NCBI GenBank assembly: GCA_020054475.1
Contig: JAHWGJ010000001.1
Span: 58,434 to 122,433, forward strand
Direction: 5' to 3'
Origin: Thermoplasmata archaeon
Lineage (GTDB): Archaea > Thermoplasmatota > E2 > DHVEG-1
Length of the DNA: 64,000 nucleotides
Shown: positions 41,871-49,438 of the stretch, in pieces
How the letters are laid out: each line of letters begins with the position of its first letter
Numbering within the stretch: the stretch's first letter is position 1
Notes under the pieces: model-generated
Told to the model about the DNA's origin: nothing
Database searches by the model: none
Seen by the model: only the letters and a program-made list of their open reading frames with translations
Program-made: the position numbers and the translations under genes

Positions 41871-43010
41871 ATGAAATTAGAATTAACTGACCAACAAAAA
41901 ATGATACAAAAAATGGTAAGAGAATTCGCAGATAAAGAAGTAGCACCTATAGCATCAGAACTTGATGAAAAAGGAGAGTATCCAACAAAAACACTAGAAA
42001 AAATGGCAAAATTAGGATTGCTTGGAATAATAATTCCAAACAAATATGGAGGAGCTGGACTTGATACAATTAGTTACTCCATTGTTGTTGAAGAAATTTC
42101 GAGAAAATGTGCTTCAACTGGCGTAATAACTTCTGTACATAATTCTTTAACAGCTTGGCCAATAATGAAATATGGGAACGAAGATCAAAAGAAAAAATAT
42201 TTACCCATTCTTGCAAAAGGGGAAAAAATTGGAGCTTTTGCAGCTACAGAACCAAACGCGGGATCAGATTTAGGAGCTTTAAGAACAACTGCTGAATTAA
42301 AGGAAGATAGATATATAATAAATGGTGATAAAACCTTTATCACTAGTGGCCCTGAAGCTGGAATTATAATAGTATTTGCAGTAACTGATAAAAAATTAGG
42401 GACAAAAGGAATAAGTGCGTTTATTATCGAAAGCGATATGAAAGGCTATAAAGTAGGTAGTATTTTTGAAAAACTTGGTATTAATGCATCAAAAACATCT
42501 GAATTAATATTTGAAAATATGGAAGTTCCTAAAGAGAATTTACTTGGAAAAGAGGGAGAAGGATTCAAGATCGCACTAGCTACGCTAGATGGAGGTAGAA
42601 TTGGAATAGCATCTCAAGCAGTTGGTATTGCACAAGCCGCTCTTGATGAAAGCATTGAATATTCAAAACAGAGGCAACAATTTGGACGTCCAATTTCAAA
42701 ATTTCAAGCAATACAATGGATGATTGCAGATATGGCAACAAAAATTGAAGCCTCAAGATATCTAGTCTATAATGCATCCTATAAAAAAGATATCGGAGAA
42801 CGAATAAGTAAAGAAGCCGCTATGGCAAAACTTTTTGCTTCAGAAACAGCCATGGATGCTGTTATAAAAGCAGTACAAATTCATGGAGGCTATGGTTATA
42901 CAAAAGAATATACTGTTGAAAGATTATTTAGAGATGCAAAAATAACAGAGATATATGAAGGTACTTCTGAAGTTCAAAAAATGGTAATTGCAGGTAGTCT
43001 TCTAAAATAA
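41871..43010 (+). CDS. Acyl-CoA dehydrogenase (short-chain type)
   Basis: An enzyme of about 379 residues with the start at ATG 41871 (MKLELTDQQKMIQKMVREF), the start that matches the family; an upstream TTG at 41829 would add 14 odd residues. It oxidises butyryl-CoA and similar acyl-CoAs to enoyl-CoA with FAD. Motifs: FAATEPNAGSDLG, ITSGPEAGI, and the catalytic base Glu in ITEIYEGTSEVQ near the C-terminus. No SD; a TATA-like region about 30 bases upstream suggests a leaderless mRNA. The acyl-CoA synthetase and EtfBA follow on the same strand, so electrons go to that flavoprotein. Confidence 0.95.
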   Translation: MKLELTDQQKMIQKMVREFADKEVAPIASELDEKGEYPTKTLEKMAKLGLLGIIIPNKYGGAGLDTISYSIVVEEISRKCASTGVITSVHNSLTAWPIMKYGNEDQKKKYLPILAKGEKIGAFAATEPNAGSDLGALRTTAELKEDRYIINGDKTFITSGPEAGIIIVFAVTDKKLGTKGISAFIIESDMKGYKVGSIFEKLGINASKTSELIFENMEVPKENLLGKEGEGFKIALATLDGGRIGIASQAVGIAQAALDESIEYSKQRQQFGRPISKFQAIQWMIADMATKIEASRYLVYNASYKKDIGERISKEAAMAKLFASETAMDAVIKAVQIHGGYGYTKEYTVERLFRDAKITEIYEGTSEVQKMVIAGSLLK

Positions 43011-43030
43011 TAATTTGAAGGTGCTTATCG

Positions 43031-44665
43031 ATGGGGGAGTTTAACTATAATGAAGAATTCAACAACTGGAAATGGAAAATACCAGAAAATTATAACATAG
43101 GATATGATGTTGTTGATAAACATATCAACAGTGAAAATAAAGATAAAATCGCATTAATATGGGAAAATGAAAACGGATTATCAAAAAAATTTTCTTTTTT
43201 TGATTTTAAAAAACTTTCCAACAAATTTGGAAATATATTAAAAGATCTTGATTTCAAAAAGGGAGATCGATTTATTATAAGACTTCCTAACATTCCAGAA
43301 TTCCAAATCTCATTTATTGGTGGAGTTAAAATTGGAGTCGTACCAATACCATCAAGTGTTATGTTCCGGGATCATGAAATTAAATATAGAATAAATGATA
43401 GTAATTCAAAAGCAATAATTACTTCATCAAACTATGTAAAAGAAGTCAATAAAATTAAAGATAAATGTCCAACATTAAAACATATAATAATTATCGATAA
43501 ACCATCAAAAAATGAACTTGATTACAATATACTTATGAAAAATTCTCCAGAATCACTTGAAATTGAAAATACCAAAAAAACGGATATTGCTTTTATTTGT
43601 TATACATCTGGAACAACAGGAAATCCTAAAGGAGTAGTACATCGACATCAATGGGTTCCCGGGAATGATCCAAGTATATTATACTGGCAAAACATAAAAG
43701 AAAATGATATTATTGCCCATACTGGTAATCTTAGCTGGATTTTTCCTCTGGGAAATGGATTTCTATATCCTTGGAGGTGGGGCATAACCACTTTGATATA
43801 TGATGGTAGATTTAAAACTGAAAACTGGTTTGAACTTTTGGAAAAATACAAAATTACAAATCTTGCTTCAACACCAACAGTTTATAGATTATTTGTTTCA
43901 TGTAAGGATATTGAAAAAAAATTTAAATTAACGTCATTAAGACATTGCATATCTGCTGGTGAGCCATTAAATCCTGAGGTAATTAAAAAATGGAGGGAAA
44001 TGTTTAATCTAAAAATTTATGATGGTATTGGTATGACGGAGATAATGGTTTATTTATCAAATATACCCGGGATGAAAATCAAACCTGGATCTTGTGGAAA
44101 GCCTCAACCAGGCCATATATGTGCAATATTAGACAATAAAGGAAATCCTCTGCCAATTAATGAACCTGGCATTTTAGCCATAAGAAAAAATGATCCGGGT
44201 TTATTCACAGATTATTGGAATAAAAAAGATATAACAAAAAATAGTTTTAAAAATGATTGGTTTTTAACTGGTGATATTTTATACAAGGATGATGAAGGGT
44301 ATTATTGGTTTAGTGGAAGAGATGATGATTTAATAATGGCTAGCGGCTATAGAATATCACCATTTGAAGTAGAATCTTCTCTTATATCTCATCCTGAAGT
44401 TCTAGAAGCGGCAGTTGTGGCGAGTCCTGATGATTTGAGAGGTGTTATTGTAAAAGCCTATGTTATATTAAAAGAAGATGATAAAGCTTCGGATGATTTA
44501 ATTAAAGAGATCCAAGATTATACAAAACGAATTTCAGCACCTTATAAATACCCCCGGGAGATTGAATTTGTTGAAGAACTCCCTAAAACTCAGAGTGGTA
44601 AAATAATGAGAAAAAAATTAAGAGAATTAGAAATAAAAAAGAAAGGAATAATAAGGAGTGTTTGA
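43031..44665 (+). CDS. AMP-forming acyl-CoA synthetase (medium/short chain)
   Basis: A 544-residue ligase that activates an acid with ATP and CoA. The P-loop-like motif is CYTSGTTGNPKGVVH (near 190); the adenylate motifs are YDGIGMTEI and LTGDILYKD; the C-terminal Lys is in TQSGKIMRKKL. The sequence is closest by eye to medium-chain or propionate/butyrate-type ligases. It starts 20 bases after the acyl-CoA dehydrogenase and overlaps the first codons of etfB. A role in uptake of butyrate, isobutyrate or a longer acid fits the context. Confidence 0.93.
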   Translation: MGEFNYNEEFNNWKWKIPENYNIGYDVVDKHINSENKDKIALIWENENGLSKKFSFFDFKKLSNKFGNILKDLDFKKGDRFIIRLPNIPEFQISFIGGVKIGVVPIPSSVMFRDHEIKYRINDSNSKAIITSSNYVKEVNKIKDKCPTLKHIIIIDKPSKNELDYNILMKNSPESLEIENTKKTDIAFICYTSGTTGNPKGVVHRHQWVPGNDPSILYWQNIKENDIIAHTGNLSWIFPLGNGFLYPWRWGITTLIYDGRFKTENWFELLEKYKITNLASTPTVYRLFVSCKDIEKKFKLTSLRHCISAGEPLNPEVIKKWREMFNLKIYDGIGMTEIMVYLSNIPGMKIKPGSCGKPQPGHICAILDNKGNPLPINEPGILAIRKNDPGLFTDYWNKKDITKNSFKNDWFLTGDILYKDDEGYYWFSGRDDDLIMASGYRISPFEVESSLISHPEVLEAAVVASPDDLRGVIVKAYVILKEDDKASDDLIKEIQDYTKRISAPYKYPREIEFVEELPKTQSGKIMRKKLRELEIKKKGIIRSV

Positions 44666-44670
44666 TTTTA

Positions 44671-45432
44671 ATGAATATAATAGTATGTGCAAAAGATGTA
44701 GTTGATGCATCTGAAATGAAAATTGACTCAAATACTAATAAACCTATATTGGAAGGAATATCAAAAAAAATAAGTGATATAGATAAAAACGCTATTGAGG
44801 AAGCAATAAAAATTAAAGAGAAACATGGTGGAAAGATAACTGCAATAACTGTTGGTACGCCAGATTCAAAAGAAAGAATAAAGGAACTTCTTGCAATGGG
44901 TGCAGATGAAGGTGTATTGATTCCTTATCCTGAAAAATATGATTATCATATTGTTTCCAAATTATTAGCTGAAGCAATAAAAAAAATTAATGAATATGAT
45001 ATAATAATATGTGGTGAAGCTTCAACCGATTTTTTTTCAGGTCAAATAGGGCCAAAAATTGCGGGATTATTAAATATTTCTCAAATCACCTATGCGTTTA
45101 ATTTAAATGTTGAAAAAGATAAAATAATTGGTGAAAGAAACATGGGTGAAAATTCAGTAACAACTGAATCATCTTATCCCGTTCTTGTAACAGTTACAAA
45201 AGAAATAAATGAACCAAGATTGCCAAGTCTTATGGAAATTCTTGGTGCAGCAAATAAACCTATCCATGAATGGAATGCTGATTCATTATTAAATGACACT
45301 AATACAAAGATTGAAACAATAGATATCAAAGGTATTTCAATGGAAAGAAAAAATATTGTTTTTAAAGATAATATTGATGATTCGGTAACAAAATTAGTTG
45401 ATAGTCTTTCAAAAGATGGAGTTTTGGGGTGA
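44671..45432 (+). CDS. etfB: Electron transfer flavoprotein beta subunit
   Basis: A 253-residue subunit carrying AMP and part of the FAD site. MNIIVCAKDVVDASEM at the start and GGKITAITVGTP, GEASTDFFSGQIGPKIA are typical. I start it at ATG 44671, which matches the usual family N-terminus; the AAGGAG SD is 13 bases away, and a TTG at 44662, five bases from it and overlapping the ligase stop, is an alternative. It partners EtfA to take electrons from the acyl-CoA dehydrogenase. ETF-quinone oxidoreductase is not in the window. Confidence 0.93.
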   Translation: MNIIVCAKDVVDASEMKIDSNTNKPILEGISKKISDIDKNAIEEAIKIKEKHGGKITAITVGTPDSKERIKELLAMGADEGVLIPYPEKYDYHIVSKLLAEAIKKINEYDIIICGEASTDFFSGQIGPKIAGLLNISQITYAFNLNVEKDKIIGERNMGENSVTTESSYPVLVTVTKEINEPRLPSLMEILGAANKPIHEWNADSLLNDTNTKIETIDIKGISMERKNIVFKDNIDDSVTKLVDSLSKDGVLG

Positions 45433-45437
45433 TATAT

Positions 45438-46394
45438 ATGGTTCTTGTATTTTCTGATAATAGAAATTTAAATATTGAGCTACTATCAAAAGGAAGTGAA
45501 TTAGCTAAAGAACTTGGAGAAAAATTAACAACCATAATAATTGGAAAAAGTGATGAAGAATTAGCTAATGAATACATCGCATTTGGAGCTGAAGAGGTTT
45601 ATATTGCTGAAAATGAAATAGAATTTTTTAAATCAGAAGAATTCTCAGATATAATCGAAAAAATAATCAATGAAACTAATAATAATTATATTTTAATTGG
45701 TTCAAATAAAAATGGGAAAGAATTAGCATCAAGATTAGCAGGGAAAATTGATGCAGGATGTATCATTGATTGTTCAAATATATATTTTAAAGATAAAAAG
45801 ATTACAGCTGAAAGAACAGTTTATAGTGGAAATGCTATTTCCATAGAACAATTTAATTCATTACCTGCTATTTTAACAGTTTCATCAAAAGTTTTTGATC
45901 CTCTAAAAAAAGATGAAAAAAATAAAGGAAATATTGTAAAAAAGAAATATGATATTGAAAAATCATCTTCAAAAATTATAAATGTAAAGGAAATGCAATC
46001 AGAAAGTGTAAATGTTGAAGATGCTGAAATAATTGTTTCTTGTGGGCGAGGATTTAAAAATAAGGAAGATATCAAATATGCAAATGAATTAGCTGACACT
46101 CTTAAAGGTAAAACCATAGGATGTAGCCGCCCTATTGCAGCTGATCTTAAATGGCTTTCAGAAGATCATTGGATTGGTCTATCAGGTCATAAAGTAAAAC
46201 CTAAATTATATATTGCTGCTGGCATATCAGGTCAAATACAACACATTGCTGGAATGCGTGATTCTGGAATTATTGTTGCAATTAATAAAGATCCTGAAGC
46301 TTTAATTTTCAAATCAGCAGACTATGGAATTGTTGGAGATCTCTATGAAGTTCTACCAAAGCTTGCTACTGCATTAAAAAATAAAATTAGTTAA
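45438..46394 (+). CDS. etfA: Electron transfer flavoprotein alpha subunit
   Basis: A subunit of about 318 residues starting at ATG 45438 (MVLVFSDNRNLN), which has GGGGTGAT as SD; a GTG at 45429 overlaps the etfB stop. The C-terminal FAD-binding part is complete (SCGRGFKNKEDI, GCSRPIAADLKW, SGQIQHIAGM, NKDPEALIFK). N-terminal domain is of normal length. With EtfB it accepts electrons from acyl-CoA dehydrogenase; the acceptor beyond it is unknown here. No bifurcation-type extra FAD motif is obvious. Confidence 0.94.
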   Translation: MVLVFSDNRNLNIELLSKGSELAKELGEKLTTIIIGKSDEELANEYIAFGAEEVYIAENEIEFFKSEEFSDIIEKIINETNNNYILIGSNKNGKELASRLAGKIDAGCIIDCSNIYFKDKKITAERTVYSGNAISIEQFNSLPAILTVSSKVFDPLKKDEKNKGNIVKKKYDIEKSSSKIINVKEMQSESVNVEDAEIIVSCGRGFKNKEDIKYANELADTLKGKTIGCSRPIAADLKWLSEDHWIGLSGHKVKPKLYIAAGISGQIQHIAGMRDSGIIVAINKDPEALIFKSADYGIVGDLYEVLPKLATALKNKIS

Positions 46395-46442
46395 AAAAGA
46401 CTTTTTTTATTTTTTTTAAAAAAATGTTAAGTTTGTGAAAAA

Positions 46443-46967
46443 ATGAATAGAGATGAGGATAAAGAAATTATTAATAATATTCCCAAAGAAAAGATTCCTG
46501 ATTTAATTTTCATGCATCTAAGGAATTTATGGTCTGTTGATGGATTATATTTCCTGGAAATTGAAGAAAAGTATGGAACAGAAATCGCTACTGAAATTGA
46601 TAAAAATGTTTGGAAAGTTATGGGCAAAATTGAAGCTCGAAGATTAAAAAAATTATTTGGTATTAAAGATAATGATCTTTCTAGTTTGCTAAAATGTTTA
46701 AGATTATCTGGATGGGCTCTAGATTTGGAGGATAAAGAAATCATTAAAAAAAATGATAGAGTTATTATTCAAAATTCAGTATGTCGTGTTCAAAATACTA
46801 GACTTCAAAAAGGTTTATCAGAGTTTCCCTGTAAAAAAGTGAGATGGGGCTTTTTAAAATCTTTTGCTAAAGAAATTAATCCTAATATTGAAGTTATTTG
46901 TAAATTATGTCCGCCTGATAAGCATAATGATACTATTTGGTGTAAATGGGAATTCTTATTACGATAA
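46443..46967 (+). CDS. DUF6125-like protein
   Basis: A 174-residue protein with the segment LRNLWSVDGLYFLEIEEKYG, then VMGKIEARRLKKLFG, that I associate with the DUF6125 family of archaea. The second half has four Cys (SVCRVQN, FPCKKV, ICKLCPPD, WCKW) that may bind a metal or iron-sulfur cluster. It starts 48 bases after etfA on the same strand and could be part of the operon. Function is unknown; a redox or small-molecule hydrolase role has been discussed for relatives but is not shown here. Confidence 0.6.
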   Translation: MNRDEDKEIINNIPKEKIPDLIFMHLRNLWSVDGLYFLEIEEKYGTEIATEIDKNVWKVMGKIEARRLKKLFGIKDNDLSSLLKCLRLSGWALDLEDKEIIKKNDRVIIQNSVCRVQNTRLQKGLSEFPCKKVRWGFLKSFAKEINPNIEVICKLCPPDKHNDTIWCKWEFLLR

Positions 46968-47144
46968 ATTTTTTTTTTTAATTATTCATACCAAACAATA
47001 TATTAAATATTATACAAAAAAGATTAGAAATGTAAATTCGGATATATCGGTAAAAAATATCATATACTTTCTATGTTTCAATTGTTTTCCATCATCCCCC
47101 ATCCGTTAAAAGTATTTTTCTGCCATCAATAAAATTTAATTCAT

Positions 47145-47434
47145 CTATCTATTTTTCAATTTTTTAATAGAGTTATCAATCGATCGTATTCTGTTAAAGG
47201 ATCTATAAATAAGATAAATTCCAATTATTATCAATACAGAACAAGTTAGTAATAAAGGTGCAATTAGAGGGAGGGAGTCCATAGCATTATAAAATCTAGA
47301 TGTTGCAATTAAAATTGAACAGATAAAGACAATGTAAAGATTGCGATAGCAGTTCTTAAGACATCTAATGATGTTCTTTTTTCAGCTAGTAATAAATTTA
47401 TTGAATCCTGAATTACTATTTTAGTATTATTCAT
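47145..47434 (-). pseudogene. DUF202 membrane protein gene with frameshift
   Basis: From ATG 47434 the frame encodes NLLLAEKRTSLDVLRTAIAI, the DUF202 signature, and then breaks at about 47330 (IFTLSLSVQF stop). The next frame continues with CSILIATSRFYNAMDSLPLI, then a hydrophobic helix, and RSFNRIRSIDNSIKKL to TAG 47145. The total length, 290 bases, is one base short of a whole number of codons. One lost base would explain it. DUF202 proteins are small membrane proteins of unknown role. Decayed gene or sequencing error. Confidence 0.65.
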
Positions 47435-47639
47435 TTAATTTTTAATATAATCTATTAATATTAATATTTTTGATTTCTTTCGATTTTTTCATTTTTTTTT
47501 AAATAATTATTACTAATTAATTTTCATATTTATAATTTCAATCTAATTAATTTTATTTTAAAATTAAATAAAATTTTACAATGCCCGTAACAATTAGATA
47601 TAGAATCTTATAAAAAAGATAAACTAATCTTTCCTCATA

Positions 47640-48143
47640 CTAATTTAATTCTAAATTTTTCTTCTTTTCTTCAAAGTCTTTTTTTGAAATTCCGCCTTTA
47701 GCGTATTCTATTCTTAAAATTTCTAATGCTTTATCCTTTTTATTCTCATTTTTATTTGAATGGCTCCCCTTAATTCTATTAATCTCAATTTGAGCTTCTT
47801 TTTCGTAAATACTATTTGGATATTTTTCTTTAATTTCATCATAAATTTTTAAAGCATCATTAATTTCTAAATCTAAATGATATTTTTGTGCTAATTCAAA
47901 CAATTTTCTTGCAGGATTTTCTTCATATTCAATATTTAATTCACTGCGATTATTTTTTTCTTTAAAACCTACTAATACAGTTAATGTAAAAACAATAAAA
48001 AAAGCTGTTATAAAAATAGACCATATCATCAGATCATATGAATTGTTGATAAAATAAAAAAATCTATTACTAGCCATTATAATTAAAATTGGTAAGGCAA
48101 TAAACCATAAACATATGATAATTATTTTTTTCCCTAATCCCAC
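47640..48143 (-). CDS. Membrane protein with short TPR-like and SHOCT domains
   Basis: A 167-residue protein. Residues 1-60 hold two membrane helices (KIIIICLWFIALPILIIM and IWSIFITAFFIVFTLTVLVG). Residues about 82-115 look like one tetratricopeptide-type repeat (IYDEIKEKYPNSIYEKEAQIEI). Residues about 135-165 form a SHOCT domain (LEILRIEYAKGGISKKDFEE), a short two-helix module found at protein ends. The combination suggests an adaptor at the membrane. SD weak; start ATG 48143. No catalytic motifs. Confidence 0.75.
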   Translation of the reverse strand: MGLGKKIIIICLWFIALPILIIMASNRFFYFINNSYDLMIWSIFITAFFIVFTLTVLVGFKEKNNRSELNIEYEENPARKLFELAQKYHLDLEINDALKIYDEIKEKYPNSIYEKEAQIEINRIKGSHSNKNENKKDKALEILRIEYAKGGISKKDFEEKKKNLELN

Positions 48144-48327
48144 AATTATTTCTCCATTAAATTATTAGATAGTAATCGTTCCTTATCTTAAATATATAAC
48201 CATAATAATATTGTTTATTAATAATATTGGAATAACAAATTTTTAATATGTTTTAATATTGAAAATATATCTAATTCATATTATTTTTTTCTACTTTAAT
48301 TTATAATGAAATAGGTAAGAATTAACA

Positions 48328-48478
48328 TCAGTAAAATAATATTAAAAAATTATTTTTCATAATTTTTCTACATTTCTTACAATATTTGTAGTAGCCGCCT
48401 TCTTTATTTTCTACTTTATAAAAAAGAAAATTTGTTTTTATTTACACCACAACGTCTACAAAGTCTTGATAATTCCAT
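48328..48478 (-). pseudogene. Zinc-ribbon microprotein gene with frameshift in an A/T run
   Basis: From ATG 48478 the frame reads ELSRLCRRCGVNKNKFSFL and then stops. Skipping one base in the T6 run (A run at 48420-48425 on the plus strand) restores FYKVENKEGGYYKYCKKCRK, giving a CRRC...CKKC zinc ribbon. The whole would be about 49 residues. Either one base was gained in the homopolymer (mutation, phase variation) or the sequence has an error. Confidence 0.6.
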
Positions 48479-48758
48479 AAAAAGAGATATTTAATTAGAA
48501 TTTATTGATTCTAAATAATAGATTATTAAAAGCACTGTAATGAATTAACATTTTTTAAGCAAAATAAATTAAATCATTTTACTGATAATTAAGGTTGGAG
48601 ATAGGGTTGGGATATATTTATACGCCTCCATAGTTTTAATTATTTTTACTTCCATTTTTCCAATTATTATATTTTTTATGATGTGTATGCATATATACTT
48701 GCACAAAAATATTTTAATAGTGATATTAAATGTGCCAATAAATAAAGGGGAGTTTAAA

Positions 48759-48860
48759 TTGACAAGATATATGTGTATGAATTGTTATAAAACAATATGG
48801 TTAAATAGAGGTTCATGTCCTTTCTGCGATTCTGAGAAAATCCATTTTTGTTCAAGATAA
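48759..48860 (+). CDS. 33-residue zinc-ribbon microprotein
   Basis: The best start is TTG 48759 because AAAGGGGAG lies seven bases upstream. The protein TRYMCMNCYKTIWLNRGSCP ends CDSEKIHFCSR, so there are CMNC and CPFC pairs for one zinc plus a last Cys. The open frame extends farther upstream to 48678, but that part lacks support. It is in the middle of a cluster of tiny zinc-ribbon genes. Confidence 0.6.
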   Translation: MTRYMCMNCYKTIWLNRGSCPFCDSEKIHFCSR

Positions 48861-48911
48861 ATTTTTTTTTTATTATAAAAATTTTATAGTGGAAATATCT
48901 TTAATTTATTA

Positions 48912-49028
48912 TTATCCACTTATAATTTTTCTACTTTGACAATAAGGACATATCCTAAATTCAGAATCATTTTCAATATCCGGTTCTCCAAATCTTTGAC
49001 CACAATTAATACAAGTCCATAGAGACAT
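48912..49028 (-). CDS. 38-residue zinc-ribbon (rubredoxin-like) protein
   Basis: Starts at ATG 49028 (MSLWTCINCGQRFGEP) with a CINC pair and a CPYC pair 19 residues apart, followed by a basic end. The layout is that of a rubrerythrin/rubredoxin-like zinc ribbon, and it closely resembles the 40-residue protein at 59183-59305 (WKCNDC, then CPYC). No good SD is visible, so a leaderless mRNA is likely. Function unknown. Confidence 0.65.
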   Translation of the reverse strand: MSLWTCINCGQRFGEPDIENDSEFRICPYCQSRKIISG

Positions 49029-49438
49029 ATTAAACATATAAAATATTTTTTTGATATATAAAATCTTATGATCAATTTTAAAAAAAATAATTTTATTTGA
49101 TATTTTTCTTTTTTAAATAATAAAAAATAGGTTGTGGATTTATTCTATTATTAATAATCAATTATGTTATCATTTTTTATTTTATTCTCATAGCATTTGT
49201 CAGTCTTTTTATTAGATTATTACTTGATTTATTTAAATATCTATTAATATATTAATATATGCAAATTACGTCATATGACGATTTATATATCGTTAAGTAT
49301 TTATAATTGATAATAGAGAATTAGATGTAATGATAGGTGGATTCAAATTATTATATGTTACCAAAAATTATTTTTACCTCCGTTTTTGATAATATGAATT
49401 CGCCTCCTTCCTCCAAAATTTATTAGTTAATTTTAAAA
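49029..49438. other. 410-bp spacer with overlapping palindromes
   Basis: No gene is supported. The notable part is 49269-49293: a perfect 12-bp palindrome CGTCATATGACG overlaps the start of a second inverted repeat, ACGAT-N6-ATCGT. It is about 240 bases upstream of the zinc-ribbon start at 49028 and could be an operator or promoter of an unseen short transcript. From 49340 on there is a GGAGGAAGGAGG-rich stretch on the minus strand with a 21-codon frame that I do not consider a gene. Confidence 0.35.

Noticed and set aside
49330-49400. Short 21-codon frame near a GGAGG-rich stretch
   Set aside because: Too short, with no recognisable features, and the purine run alone can mimic ribosome sites.
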